From positions 30,632 through 94,631 of the forward strand of contig JALEKG010000036.1 in NCBI GenBank assembly GCA_022769185.1: DNA of 64,000 nt. Reading direction: 5' to 3'. A program made the position numbers and the translations under genes. Positions 17,633-27,060 of the stretch are shown piece by piece (position 1 is the first letter of the stretch; each line of letters begins with the position of its first letter). Under the pieces are notes generated by a model. The model was not told the origin of the DNA. It worked only from the letters and a program-made list of their open reading frames with translations, and searched no databases. Origin of the DNA: Dorea sp. (lineage in GTDB: Bacteria; Bacillota; Clostridia; Lachnospirales; Lachnospiraceae).

Positions 17633-18829
17633 ATGAAGAAGAAAGGTTATTATTCTTCTGGTGAATTTGCTCATATGGCTCATGTGACTTTGCGGACAAT
17701 TCGCTATTATGATAAACAGGAAATTTTAAAGCCCTCCTTCGTTAGTGAAGCGGGGGCTCGTTTTTATACGGATGAAGACTTTGCAAGGCTTCAGCAGATA
17801 TTATTGCTCAAATATCTTGGTTTTTCTTTGGATGATATTCGAGAAATGACGATTGATGATACGGATTATCATTTTATGTTAAATTCTCTGAATATTCAAC
17901 TGAAGTTGGTGCAGGATCGGATTGAGCAGATGCAACTGGTGGAGAAAGCAATCCGAGATACAACAGAATTAATCGAACAGAAACATTCTGTGGACTGGAG
18001 CCAAATGCTGAATTTGATTCATTTGACCGGAATGGAAAAAAGCATGAAAAATCAGTACCAGGATGCTTCGAATATCTCTGCGAGAATTAATCTTCACAGG
18101 CTGTATTCGCAAAATCAGAAAGGATGGTTTCCATGGATCTATGAGCAGATGGAATTAAAAGCCGGAATGAAAGTGTTGGAAATAGGGTGTGGAGACGGCA
18201 CATTATGGGTGGACAATATGATGAGAATCCCGAAAAAGGCTGATATAATACTTTCAGATATTTCAGAAGGGATGCTTAGAGATGCAAGGCGTGCAATCGG
18301 ACAGAAAGACGCAAGGTTTGCATTCTATGCATTTGATTGTCATCAGATTCCATATGCAGATGAAACATTTGATCTTGTAATTGCGGATCATGTACTTTTT
18401 TACTGCGAAGATATTGGAAAAGTATGTGGTGAAGTGGAAAGGGTTTTAAAAAAGAATGGAAGGTTTCTATGCAGCACCTATGGAAAGAATCATATGAAAG
18501 AAGTCAGCCAGTTGGTGCAGAATTTTGATGATAGGATTGTATTATCTGCAGAAAAATTATATGATAAGTTTGGAAAAGAGAACGGAGAATCTATATTAAG
18601 ATCCTATTTTTCAATAATAGAATGGAGATTATATGAGGATGAATTGATTGTTCCAGAGCCGGAACCGTTAATTTCTTATGTTCTATCTTGTCATGGGAAT
18701 CAGGGGCAGTATCTAACAGAGAAATATAAAGAATTTCGGGCATATGTGAAGAGAAAAACAGACCAGGAATTTCGGATCTCAAAAGAAGCAGGTGTATTTG
18801 TGTGCGCAAAAGATGCTTTAAATGGTTAG
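17633..18829 (+). CDS. MerR-type regulator fused to a class I methyltransferase
   Basis: About 398 residues. The first ~70 are a MerR winged-helix DNA-binding domain (YSSGEFAHMAHVTLRTIRYYDK), followed by a dimer-forming helix to about residue 120. The rest is a SAM-dependent methyltransferase with motif I VLEIGCGDGTLW near 182, and FDLVIADHVLFYCED as the motif IV-like strand. A perfect MerR-type operator-promoter lies 60 bp past its stop, in front of rmlA. The fusion suggests that binding of SAM or a methylated effector controls transcription. Start follows GTAGGAGAG. Substrate unknown. Confidence 0.85.
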   Translation: MKKKGYYSSGEFAHMAHVTLRTIRYYDKQEILKPSFVSEAGARFYTDEDFARLQQILLLKYLGFSLDDIREMTIDDTDYHFMLNSLNIQLKLVQDRIEQMQLVEKAIRDTTELIEQKHSVDWSQMLNLIHLTGMEKSMKNQYQDASNISARINLHRLYSQNQKGWFPWIYEQMELKAGMKVLEIGCGDGTLWVDNMMRIPKKADIILSDISEGMLRDARRAIGQKDARFAFYAFDCHQIPYADETFDLVIADHVLFYCEDIGKVCGEVERVLKKNGRFLCSTYGKNHMKEVSQLVQNFDDRIVLSAEKLYDKFGKENGESILRSYFSIIEWRLYEDELIVPEPEPLISYVLSCHGNQGQYLTEKYKEFRAYVKRKTDQEFRISKEAGVFVCAKDALNG

Positions 18830-18888
18830 TAAAAAAATAAAGATTTTCTTAATTATTACATAAAAATTATAAATTTTAAAAAAAGCAC

Positions 18889-18919
18889 TTGAAGGTGACC
18901 TTAGGTCACCTTTTATAAT
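18889..18919 (+). promoter_or_regulatory. MerR-type operator-promoter upstream of rmlA
   Basis: TTGAAG (18889-18894) and TATAAT (18914-18919) are 19 bp apart. That is the overlong spacer typical of MerR-controlled promoters. The spacer holds a perfect dyad, AAGGTGACC-TTA-GGTCACCTT (18892-18912). MerR activators untwist such spacers to let polymerase read the promoter. The MerR-methyltransferase gene ends 60 bp upstream, so it is the obvious candidate regulator of the rmlABDC operon. Transcription should start near 18926, about 75 bases before rmlA. Confidence 0.8.
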
Positions 18920-19000
18920 ACATTTAGACTGAAAGAGAAAGACTAGAGATGAACTTATTAATTGTTTTAGATTTTTGAGATAAAATGAAGGAGGTTTTCT

Positions 19001-19897
19001 ATGAAAGGAATTATTTTAGCGGGAGGATCTGGCACACGTCTGTATCCTTTGACCATGGTAACATCCAAACAGTTACTTCCAATTTATGATAAACCAATGA
19101 TCTATTATCCAATGTCGGTATTGATGAATGCGGGCATCCGGGATATTCTGATTATTTCAACACCGCAGGATACACCAAGATTTCAAGAACTTTTGGGAGA
19201 TGGTCATCAGTTTGGCGTACATTTGTCTTATGCGGTTCAGCCGAGCCCGGATGGACTTGCACAGGCATTTATTATTGGAGAAAAATTTATAGGGGATGAC
19301 ACAGTTGCCATGGTTCTGGGAGATAATATTTTTGCAGGCCATGGATTGAAAAAACGTTTGAAAGCTGCCGTACAGAATGCAGAAAGCGGACAGGGCGCTA
19401 CTGTATTCGGATATTATGTGGACGATCCAGAACGTTTTGGTATCGTAGAATTTGATAAAGAAGGAAAGGCTGTTTCGATTGAAGAAAAACCGGAGCATCC
19501 AAAGAGCAATTATTGTGTAACAGGTCTGTATTTCTATGACAATAAGGTTGTAGAATACGCAAAGAGCCTGAAACCTGGAAAGCGCGGGGAACTGGAGATT
19601 ACAGATCTGAACCGCATTTATCTGGAAGATAATCAGCTGAATGTAGAACTCCTGGGGCAGGGATTTACATGGCTGGATACCGGAACACATGAAAGTCTGG
19701 TAGATGCTACAAATTTTGTGAAGACGGTAGAGACACATCAGCATCGTAAGATTGCATGCCTGGAAGAGATTGCATATCTGAACGGCTGGATCAGTAAAGA
19801 AGAGATTCTGGAAGTATATGAGATCTTGAAGAAGAATCAGTATGGACAGTATCTGAAAGATGTATTAGATGGTAAATATCAGGAAAATTTATATTAA
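19001..19897 (+). CDS. rmlA: Glucose-1-phosphate thymidylyltransferase
   Basis: First step of dTDP-L-rhamnose synthesis: dTTP plus glucose-1-phosphate gives dTDP-glucose. The N-terminus [16 protein letters not shown] is the RmlA pyrophosphorylase loop, followed by [23 protein letters not shown] carries the metal-binding aspartate and [10 protein letters not shown] is the sugar-binding segment. About 298 residues, full length. ATG 19001 follows AAGGAGG. First gene of rmlA-B-D-C, transcribed from the MerR-type promoter. Confidence 0.97.
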   Translation: MKGIILAGGSGTRLYPLTMVTSKQLLPIYDKPMIYYPMSVLMNAGIRDILIISTPQDTPRFQELLGDGHQFGVHLSYAVQPSPDGLAQAFIIGEKFIGDDTVAMVLGDNIFAGHGLKKRLKAAVQNAESGQGATVFGYYVDDPERFGIVEFDKEGKAVSIEEKPEHPKSNYCVTGLYFYDNKVVEYAKSLKPGKRGELEITDLNRIYLEDNQLNVELLGQGFTWLDTGTHESLVDATNFVKTVETHQHRKIACLEEIAYLNGWISKEEILEVYEILKKNQYGQYLKDVLDGKYQENLY

Positions 19898-19924
19898 AAT
19901 TAGTTTTTTGGAGGAAGAGTAATT

Positions 19925-20956
19925 ATGACAATTATCGTAACCGGAGGAGCCGGATTTATAGGAAGCAACTTTATCTTTCATATGTTAGACAAATATCCAG
20001 ATTACCGTATTGTATGTCTGGACTGCCTGACATATGCCGGAAATTTGTCAACACTTGCACCAGTGATGGATAATCCGAATTTCCGTTTTGTAAAAGAAAG
20101 CATTACAGATCGTGAAGCTGTATATAAATTATTTGAAGAAGAGCATCCGGATATTGTAGTAAATTTTGCAGCAGAAAGCCACGTTGACCGTTCTATAGAG
20201 AACCCGGAAGTATTCCTGGATACCAATATTAAAGGTACAGCTGTTTTGATGGATGCCTGCAGAAAATATGGAATCAAACGTTATCATCAGGTATCTACAG
20301 ATGAAGTATACGGAGATCTTCCGCTGGACAGACCGGATCTGTTTTTTACAGAGGAAACTCCGATCCATACCAGCAGCCCGTATAGTTCTTCCAAAGCTGC
20401 GGCAGATCTTTTGGTGCTTGCATATCACAGAACTTATGGACTGCCTGTCACAATCAGCAGATGTTCCAATAACTATGGACCATATCACTTCCCAGAGAAG
20501 CTGATTCCGCTGATGATTGCAAATGCGCTGAATGATAAGCCTCTTCCGGTATATGGTAAAGGAGAAAATGTCCGTGACTGGCTTTATGTAGAGGATCACT
20601 GTAAGGCGATTGATCTGATCATCCACAACGGACGTGTCGGAGAGGTTTATAATATCGGCGGACACAATGAGATGAAGAATATCGATATTGTAAAGATCAT
20701 CTGTAAGGAACTTGGAAAGCCAGAAAGCCTGATTACTTATGTGGAAGATCGTAAGGGACATGATATGCGTTATGCGATTGATCCTACGAAGATCCATAAT
20801 GAACTGGGATGGCTTCCAGAAACAAAATTTGCAGATGGAATTAAGAAGACAATTCAGTGGTATCTGGATAACAAAGAATGGTGGGAAACTATTATCTCAG
20901 GTGAATATCAGAATTATTATGAAAAGATGTATGCAAACCGGGAGGGCATGAAATAA
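19925..20956 (+). CDS. rmlB: dTDP-glucose 4,6-dehydratase
   Basis: Second step of the rhamnose pathway, an NAD-dependent extended SDR. The Rossmann loop is TGGAGFIGSNF at residues 6-16. HVDRSIENP and STDEVYGDL are the family motifs, and SPYSSSKAA contains the catalytic YxxxK. About 343 residues, full length. It shares a base with the rmlD start (TAATG), so the two are translationally coupled. Confidence 0.97.
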   Translation: MTIIVTGGAGFIGSNFIFHMLDKYPDYRIVCLDCLTYAGNLSTLAPVMDNPNFRFVKESITDREAVYKLFEEEHPDIVVNFAAESHVDRSIENPEVFLDTNIKGTAVLMDACRKYGIKRYHQVSTDEVYGDLPLDRPDLFFTEETPIHTSSPYSSSKAAADLLVLAYHRTYGLPVTISRCSNNYGPYHFPEKLIPLMIANALNDKPLPVYGKGENVRDWLYVEDHCKAIDLIIHNGRVGEVYNIGGHNEMKNIDIVKIICKELGKPESLITYVEDRKGHDMRYAIDPTKIHNELGWLPETKFADGIKKTIQWYLDNKEWWETIISGEYQNYYEKMYANREGMK

Positions 20957-21897
20957 TGAAAGTATTGGTAACTGGTGTAGGGGGACAGCTTGGACATGAT
21001 GTGATGAATGAGCTGGCGGTACGCGGATATGATGGAATCGGCAGTGATATTGCTCCGGAATACAGTGGTGTGGCAGATGGTTCTGCAGTAACGGCTATGC
21101 CATATATTCAGTTGGATATTACGGATGCAGAAGCAGTAACGGCGAAGATCGCGGAAACGGATCCGGATGTAGTAGTTCATTGTGCGGCTTGGACTGCTGT
21201 GGATATGGCAGAGGATGATGATAAAGTAGAAAAAGTTCGTGCGATTAATGCAGGTGGCACATCGAATATTGCTGGCGTCTGTAAAGAACTGGGTTGTAAA
21301 ATGGTATATATTAGTACAGATTATGTGTTTGATGGTCAGGGACTGGAACCATGGCAGCCAGATTGTAAGGATTATAAACCGTTGAATGTTTATGGTCAGA
21401 CAAAGCTGGAAGGGGAACTGGCAGTTTCTAGGACGCTGGAGAAATATTTTATCGTACGCATCGCGTGGGTATTTGGAAAAAACGGAAAGAATTTTATTAA
21501 GACAATGCTGAATGTGGGAAAGACACATGACAAGCTTACGGTTGTGAACGATCAGATTGGAACTCCAACTTACACGTTTGATCTTGCAAGGCTTTTGGTG
21601 GATATGATTGAAACTGAAAAGTATGGCTATTATCATGCAACCAACGAGGGTGGTTATATCAGCTGGTATGATTTTACAAAAGAGATTTTTCGTAAGGCGG
21701 TGGAAATGGGACATGAAGAGTATTCAGAAGATCGCCTGACGGTAACTCCGGTTACAACTGAAGAGTATGGAATCTCTAAGGCAGCACGTCCATTTAACAG
21801 TAGACTGGATAAGAGTAAGCTGGTGGAAAATGGATTTGATCCACTTCCAACCTGGCAGGATGCATTAGGAAGATATCTGAAAGAAATTGAATTTTAA
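20956..21897 (+). CDS. rmlD: dTDP-4-dehydrorhamnose reductase
   Basis: Last step of dTDP-L-rhamnose formation, NAD(P)H-dependent reduction of the 4-keto sugar. VTGVGGQLGHDV is the nucleotide loop, STDYVFDG and NVYGQTKLEGE contain the catalytic Tyr and Lys, and RIAWVFGKNGKNF is diagnostic of RmlD. About 313 residues. Its order before rmlC differs from the common ABCD arrangement, but all four genes are present. Confidence 0.96.
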   Translation: MKVLVTGVGGQLGHDVMNELAVRGYDGIGSDIAPEYSGVADGSAVTAMPYIQLDITDAEAVTAKIAETDPDVVVHCAAWTAVDMAEDDDKVEKVRAINAGGTSNIAGVCKELGCKMVYISTDYVFDGQGLEPWQPDCKDYKPLNVYGQTKLEGELAVSRTLEKYFIVRIAWVFGKNGKNFIKTMLNVGKTHDKLTVVNDQIGTPTYTFDLARLLVDMIETEKYGYYHATNEGGYISWYDFTKEIFRKAVEMGHEEYSEDRLTVTPVTTEEYGISKAARPFNSRLDKSKLVENGFDPLPTWQDALGRYLKEIEF

Positions 21898-21921
21898 GAC
21901 AGAATTTAGGAGATGTAAGAG

Positions 21922-22530
21922 ATGGGACAGATTAAAGTTGAGAAAAATGCCGGAGGCATTCAGGGACTTTACGTAATTGAACCGACTGTTCATGGAGATG
22001 CCAGAGGATATTTCATGGAGACCTATAACCAGAAAGATATGGAAGAAGAAGGGCTTACAATGGAGTTTGTACAGGATAATCAGTCCTGTTCCACTAAAGG
22101 TGTATTAAGAGGACTTCATTTTCAGAAAGAATTTCCACAGGGAAAACTGGTTCGTGTAGTGAAGGGCTCGGTATTTGATGTGGCAGTTGATTTAAGAAGC
22201 AACAGTGAGACATATGGAAAATGGTTTGGTGTAGAGTTAACAGAAGAGAATAAGAAGCAGTTTTATATCCCGGAAGGATTTGCTCATGGTTTCCTCGTTT
22301 TAAGTGATATTGCAGAGTTCTGTTATAAATGTACAGATTTTTATCATCCGGGGGATGAAGGCGGACTTGCATGGAATGATCCGGAGATAGGGATCGTGTG
22401 GCCGAAACTGGCCGGAGAGTATAAAGGAAGTGCTTCCGCAGAAGGATATCAGTTGGAAGATGGAACTGCGTTGAATTTAAGCGAAAAAGATCAGCAGTGG
22501 GTTGGTTTAAAAGATACATTCCATTTTTAG
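21922..22530 (+). CDS. rmlC: dTDP-4-dehydrorhamnose 3,5-epimerase
   Basis: Third enzymatic step: double epimerisation in a cupin fold. VHGDARGYFMETY, NQSCSTKGVLRGLHFQ with the catalytic His, and YIPEGFAHGFLVL are the RmlC motifs. About 202 residues, slightly longer than the 180-190 norm. Last gene of the operon, followed by a strong intrinsic terminator. Confidence 0.96.
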   Translation: MGQIKVEKNAGGIQGLYVIEPTVHGDARGYFMETYNQKDMEEEGLTMEFVQDNQSCSTKGVLRGLHFQKEFPQGKLVRVVKGSVFDVAVDLRSNSETYGKWFGVELTEENKKQFYIPEGFAHGFLVLSDIAEFCYKCTDFYHPGDEGGLAWNDPEIGIVWPKLAGEYKGSASAEGYQLEDGTALNLSEKDQQWVGLKDTFHF

Positions 22531-22536
22531 TAATTG

Positions 22537-22571
22537 GAGCAGATTGCAGATGCGCAGTCTGCTCTTTTTTT
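22537..22571 (+). terminator. Intrinsic terminator after rmlC
   Basis: GAGCAGATTGC pairs with GCAGTCTGCTC (11 bp including one T-G pair) around a six-base loop, followed by seven T. It begins 7 bp after the rmlC stop and closes the rml operon. Confidence 0.85.
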
Positions 22572-22642
22572 AATTCCTGAAACCGGCTGTATTATAAGAA
22601 ATCGGCTTTTTGATATCTGACCTATAAAAACAGAAAAATATG

Positions 22643-22651
22643 TGGTATAAT
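22643..22651 (+). promoter_or_regulatory. Extended -10 promoter before the tandem GT2 gene
   Basis: TGGTATAAT is an extended -10 element (TGnTATAAT) with no convincing -35 box at the usual distance. It follows the rml terminator and precedes the ATG at 22745 by about 95 bp. It lies upstream of that start but inside any longer reading, which supports the later start. Confidence 0.5.
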
Positions 22652-22744
22652 GAGCCATGCGGCGATTTGTGCCAGAACGATATAAGAATTTCTGACTGCA
22701 AAGTTGTAGATTTAGATCCGAGAATAAGGAAAAGGGAAAAGAAT

Positions 22745-24571
22745 ATGGATACCTATAAGATGAACTGGATAAAAATGATAAAAAAATTATCTCCTTATAA
22801 TATAAAGAAGGGAATTTTATATTTAAAACATTATGGAGTAAAAGAATTCTGGATCCGTTTGACGGAAAGGTTTCAGACGGATGATGTGGATTATGAAGAA
22901 TGGTATCGTAATCACAGAGTGACTGAGGATGAGCTGGAAAAGCAGAGTCAGCAGAAATTCACATATATGCCGCTGATTAGTATTCTGGTACCGGTATATA
23001 ATACTCCGGAGGAATTCCTGAAACAAATGATTCAGTCAGTAAGAAAACAGAGTTATAGAAACTGGGAATTGTGTATTGCAAATGCCAATCCGGCAAACAA
23101 AGAGGTAGTAGATATTCTGAAGATTGCCTCTGAAAAAGATAGCAGGATTAAAGTAAAAGATGTTCCGGAAAATGAAGGGATCGCACAAAATACGAATGCT
23201 GCACTCAGTATCGCAGCAGGAGAATATGTGGGACTACTGGATCATGATGATCTGCTTGCGTATGATGCTTTGTATGAAGTGGTTAGGGAATTAAATGAGA
23301 ATAACTGTCCGGAAGTGTTATATTCAGATGAAGATAAAGTTACTACAGATCTGTCAGAGCATTTTCAGCCCCATATGAAGCCGGATTATAATCAGGATCT
23401 ACTGCGTGCGAACAATTATATCTGCCATTTCTTTGTTGCGAAAAAGGAACTGATTGATAGAGTGGGAGCATTCCGTGGGGAGTATAATGGCGCTCAGGAT
23501 TATGATTTGATTTTAAGATGTACAGAAGTAGCAAAAGGAATTGCGCATATCCCCAGAATTTTATATCACTGGCGGGTGCATAAGGCCTCTACTGCAGATA
23601 ATCCGGCAAGTAAAATGTATGCGTTTGATGCAGGAAAGCGTGCGATTGAAGCTCATTTGAAAAGATGTAATGAAAAGGGAACAGTCAGTCATACAAAGGA
23701 TCTTGGCTTTTACCGTACGAAATATCAAATGCAGGGAAATCCGCTGGTTTCTATTATTATTCCTAATAAAGACCAGATTGAAACACTGCAGAAATGCTTA
23801 AAATCGATTGAAAAATCAACTTATAAAAATTATGAGATTCTGATTGCTGAAAATAATAGTACAGAGAAAAAAACTTTTGGATATTATCAGAAGATTCAAT
23901 CTGAAAGAATCCGCGTGATTTATTGGGACAAAGAATTTAACTATTCAGCAATCAATAATTTTGGAGTACAGCATGCAAAAGGAGATTACTTGCTTTTGCT
24001 GAATAATGATGTAGAGGTGATTCATGCGGATTGGCTGGAAGAGATGATTTCTAATTGTCAACGGCCGAAGGTGGGAATTGTTGGTGCAAAGTTGTATTAT
24101 CCGGATGATACTATTCAGCATGCTGGTATTATCATTGGAATTGGAGGAGTGGCAGGCAGTGTTTTTGTAGGACTTCCACGGGCATATTCCGGATATTTGC
24201 ACAAGGCGTCTCTACAACAGGATCTGAGTGCAGTTACGGCGGCATGTATGATGGTGAAGCGTTCTGTATATGAAGAAGTTGGCGGCTTGGAAGAAAAGTT
24301 GAAAGTTGCTTTTAATGATGTGGATTTTTGCTTGAGAGTTAGGAAGGCAGGGTATCTGGTGGTCTATGATCCATACGTGGAATTGTATCATTATGAATCG
24401 AAGACCAGAGGGACGGAAGATACGAAGGAAAAGGTGCGCAGATTTCAGACTGAGATTGAGTATATGAGAAGTCACTGGATTACATTGTTGAAAACAGGTG
24501 ATCCGATGTATAATCGAAATCTGACATTGACGAAATGGGATTATTCTTTAAAAAATAATCAAAAGGGATAA
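22745..24571 (+). CDS. Rhamnosyltransferase-like protein with two GT2 domains
   Basis: About 608 residues from ATG 22745, which follows AAGGAAAAGGG; an in-frame ATG at 22640 would precede the promoter. Domain 1 (about 85-310) has PLISILVPVYNTPEEFLKQM, LLDHDDLL and YHWRVHKAST. Domain 2 (about 335-590) has VSIIIPNKDQ, LLLNNDVEV and FNDVDFCLRVR. Both active-site sets are intact, unlike the related gene at 11458. Probably a bifunctional chain-extending transferase for the rhamnose-containing polymer. Donor assignment rests on the rml genes next door. Confidence 0.87.
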   Translation: MDTYKMNWIKMIKKLSPYNIKKGILYLKHYGVKEFWIRLTERFQTDDVDYEEWYRNHRVTEDELEKQSQQKFTYMPLISILVPVYNTPEEFLKQMIQSVRKQSYRNWELCIANANPANKEVVDILKIASEKDSRIKVKDVPENEGIAQNTNAALSIAAGEYVGLLDHDDLLAYDALYEVVRELNENNCPEVLYSDEDKVTTDLSEHFQPHMKPDYNQDLLRANNYICHFFVAKKELIDRVGAFRGEYNGAQDYDLILRCTEVAKGIAHIPRILYHWRVHKASTADNPASKMYAFDAGKRAIEAHLKRCNEKGTVSHTKDLGFYRTKYQMQGNPLVSIIIPNKDQIETLQKCLKSIEKSTYKNYEILIAENNSTEKKTFGYYQKIQSERIRVIYWDKEFNYSAINNFGVQHAKGDYLLLLNNDVEVIHADWLEEMISNCQRPKVGIVGAKLYYPDDTIQHAGIIIGIGGVAGSVFVGLPRAYSGYLHKASLQQDLSAVTAACMMVKRSVYEEVGGLEEKLKVAFNDVDFCLRVRKAGYLVVYDPYVELYHYESKTRGTEDTKEKVRRFQTEIEYMRSHWITLLKTGDPMYNRNLTLTKWDYSLKNNQKG

Positions 24572-24575
24572 ACTG

Positions 24576-25529
24576 ATGTGTGAAGTTACAATAGTCATAC
24601 CAAATTATAATGGAAAAAAATATCTGGTTCCTTGTTTAGAGGCTTTGTACGGCGGAACTTATATTGAGATGAATGTACTGGTTGTGGATAATGGGTCGAA
24701 AGACAACAGTATAGAAGAGGCAAAAGAATCATTTCCGCAGACAGAGTTTATTTTGCTGGATCAAAATTACGGATTTTGCAGAGCGGTAAATGTAGGGATT
24801 AAATCTTGTCAGACACCGTATGTATTATTATTAAATAATGACACACAAATTAAGCCTGGTTTTGTGGAATATCTTCTTTCTACAATCAAACGGGAGAAAC
24901 GCATATTTTCTGTGGAAGCTAAAATGATCCAGTTCCATAATCAGGAATTGCTTGACAGTGCAGGGACTTTTTATAATGCGTTGGGATGGGCATTTGCACG
25001 GGGAAGGGATCATTCTGTGGGAAAATACCAAAAGCGTTGCAGGACATTTGCAGCATGTGCAGGTGCCGCAATTTACCGCAGAGCGATTTTTGATGAAATT
25101 GGTCTGTTTGATGAGCGTCATTTTGCCTATTTGGAAGATATTGATGTTGGATACCGTGCGAGAATACAAGGGTATGTAAATGTCTATGAACCAAGTGCCG
25201 AAGTGATTCATGTAGGGAGTGCTGCAAGTGGTTCCAGATACAATGAATTTAAAATAAAATATTCTGCAAGAAATAATATTTATCTGATTTATAAGAACAT
25301 GCCATTGTTACAGATTCTGATCAATATACCGTTTTTATTTCTGGGCTTTTTTGCGAAGTTTTTATTTTTCTGTAAAAAGGGATTCGGTCCGACGTATATG
25401 CAAAGTTTGAAAGAGGGCTTTGCTATGTGTGATGGTCAACAGAAGGTAGAGTTTGAAAGGAAAAATCTTAAGAATTATGTTAAAATTCAGTTGGAGTTGT
25501 GGGGGAATATTGTTCGAAAATTTATATAA
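24576..25529 (+). CDS. Family 2 glycosyltransferase (rhamnosyltransferase-like)
   Basis: About 317 residues. VTIVIPNYNGKKYLVPCLEA starts the GT-A domain, and LLLNNDTQI carries the metal-binding DXD-like motif near residue 90. FDERHFAYLEDIDVGYRARI contains the ED catalytic-base motif near 190. The C-terminal 70 residues are hydrophobic and basic and probably attach the enzyme to the membrane, as in WbbL-type rhamnosyltransferases. It starts four bases after the tandem GT2 gene. Confidence 0.87.
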   Translation: MCEVTIVIPNYNGKKYLVPCLEALYGGTYIEMNVLVVDNGSKDNSIEEAKESFPQTEFILLDQNYGFCRAVNVGIKSCQTPYVLLLNNDTQIKPGFVEYLLSTIKREKRIFSVEAKMIQFHNQELLDSAGTFYNALGWAFARGRDHSVGKYQKRCRTFAACAGAAIYRRAIFDEIGLFDERHFAYLEDIDVGYRARIQGYVNVYEPSAEVIHVGSAASGSRYNEFKIKYSARNNIYLIYKNMPLLQILINIPFLFLGFFAKFLFFCKKGFGPTYMQSLKEGFAMCDGQQKVEFERKNLKNYVKIQLELWGNIVRKFI

Positions 25530-25539
25530 AATCATTTTT

Positions 25540-25567
25540 TCTTAAGATAGCCTTAAGAGTCTTTTTC
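25540..25567 (+). terminator. Weak intrinsic terminator
   Basis: TCTTAAG and CTTAAGA pair (7 bp) around ATAGC, followed by GTCTTTTTC. The A/T-rich stem is weak, so read-through into the next genes is likely. Confidence 0.4.
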
Positions 25568-25596
25568 TTGCCCTTTTAGTTGAAATATTGTATGAT
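25568..25596 (+). promoter_or_regulatory. Promoter before the priming sugar transferase
   Basis: TTGCCC at 25568-25573 and TATGAT at 25591-25596 are 17 bp apart. Transcription would start near 25603, about 35 bases before the ATG at 25639. That is consistent with using this later start rather than the ATG at 25588. Confidence 0.5.
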
Positions 25597-25638
25597 ACTA
25601 TAGGTATAAATATAAGATTGTCAAAAGATGGAGTTATT

Positions 25639-27042
25639 ATGATTAAAGATAATCAACGGATGTTGAAAAAAATACAAGTAGTAATTGATGCGGCTGTAAT
25701 TATTGTTTCTTATGTATTGGCATGGTATCTGAGATTTAAAAGCGGGATTTTCGTGATTGATCCGTGGTTTTTGTCATTACAGGTCTATATGGCAGCTCTT
25801 ATTTTTATTGTGCCGGGATATTTGTTCCTGTATTATATTTTTCAACTTTATGCGCCAAAACGGGTTCGCGGGCGCAGACTGGAGGCCTGGAATGTACTGC
25901 AGGCGAATACAGTTGGCGTTATGGCATTTATTTTTATTCTGTATTTGAAGCATCAGGCGGACTTTTCCAGAGGAATGATTTTTATCTTTTATGGTATTAA
26001 TCTGATACTGGAAATTCTTGTCCGGAATGTAATCCGTATGGTGCTTAGAAAAATCAGAAGCCAGGGATTAAATCAGAAACATGTTCTGCTGATTGGATAT
26101 AGCAGGGCGGCGGAACAGTATATCGACAGAGTACGTCAGAATCCTGAATGGGGGTATGATATCAGAGGAATTCTCGCAGATAATGTGCCAAGAGCAACGA
26201 TGTATAAAGGAATCAAGGTGTTGGGGAGAATTGAGAATCTGGCAATTGTTCTTCCCGAAAATAAACTGGATGAGATTGTAATTACGTTGAGTCTAGCCGA
26301 GTATCACAAATTAGAGTATATTGTAAATATGTGTGAAAAATCCGGTGTGCATACTAAGTTTGTCCCGGATTATAATAATGTAATACCGACGAAACCATAT
26401 ACAGAAGATATTCAGGGACTTCCGGTTATTAATATCCGTCATGTTCCTCTGAATGATCCGCTGAATCGGTGGATAAAGCGAGGGGTAGATATTTTTGGGG
26501 CTATATGTGCGCTGATTTTGTTTTCGCCGATTATGATTGTTGTTTCTATTATTATCAAGACAACTTCTCCAGGACCGTTGATTTACAGTCAGGTGAGGGT
26601 AGGACTTCATAATCGAGAGTTTCGTATGTATAAATTCCGTTCTATGATCGTGCAGGATGAAAAAAGTGAAAAAAAAGAATGGACAGTGAAAAATGATCCA
26701 AGAGTCACACCAATCGGGAAATTTATACGTAAGACAAGTATTGATGAGCTGCCACAATTGTTTAATGTATTAAAAGGTAATATGAGTCTGGTAGGTCCAC
26801 GTCCGGAAAGGCCTCAGTTTGTAGAGAAATTTAAGGAAGAAATTCCAAGATATATGATTAAGCATCAGGTACGTCCGGGATTAACCGGATGGGCGCAGAT
26901 TAATGGATATCGTGGAGACACATCGATTAAAAAGCGTATTGAACATGATCTGTATTATATTGAAAACTGGACATTAGGATTGGATTTTAAAATAATCTTT
27001 TTGACATTTTTTAAAGGATTCATCAATAAAAATGCTTATTAA
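25639..27042 (+). CDS. Undecaprenyl-phosphate sugar-1-phosphate transferase (priming enzyme)
   Basis: Starts polysaccharide assembly by moving a sugar-1-phosphate to undecaprenyl phosphate. About 467 residues. Four to five membrane segments in the first 140 residues are followed by a CoA-binding-like domain ([17 protein letters not shown]). The C-terminal bacterial sugar transferase domain has [35 protein letters not shown] and [11 protein letters not shown]. Full-length WbaP/CpsE/EpsL architecture. ATG 25639 follows GATGGAG. It is 18 bp upstream of an LCP ligase, so start and end of the pathway are co-expressed. Confidence 0.92.
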   Translation: MIKDNQRMLKKIQVVIDAAVIIVSYVLAWYLRFKSGIFVIDPWFLSLQVYMAALIFIVPGYLFLYYIFQLYAPKRVRGRRLEAWNVLQANTVGVMAFIFILYLKHQADFSRGMIFIFYGINLILEILVRNVIRMVLRKIRSQGLNQKHVLLIGYSRAAEQYIDRVRQNPEWGYDIRGILADNVPRATMYKGIKVLGRIENLAIVLPENKLDEIVITLSLAEYHKLEYIVNMCEKSGVHTKFVPDYNNVIPTKPYTEDIQGLPVINIRHVPLNDPLNRWIKRGVDIFGAICALILFSPIMIVVSIIIKTTSPGPLIYSQVRVGLHNREFRMYKFRSMIVQDEKSEKKEWTVKNDPRVTPIGKFIRKTSIDELPQLFNVLKGNMSLVGPRPERPQFVEKFKEEIPRYMIKHQVRPGLTGWAQINGYRGDTSIKKRIEHDLYYIENWTLGLDFKIIFLTFFKGFINKNAY

Positions 27043-27060
27043 TATTCGGGGAGCGGGTGT

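Noticed and set aside
19157..21714. Long minus-strand open frames over rmlA, rmlB and rmlD
   Set aside because: They are mirror frames of well-conserved genes, rich in Ile, His and Cys, with no ribosome sites or family motifs.
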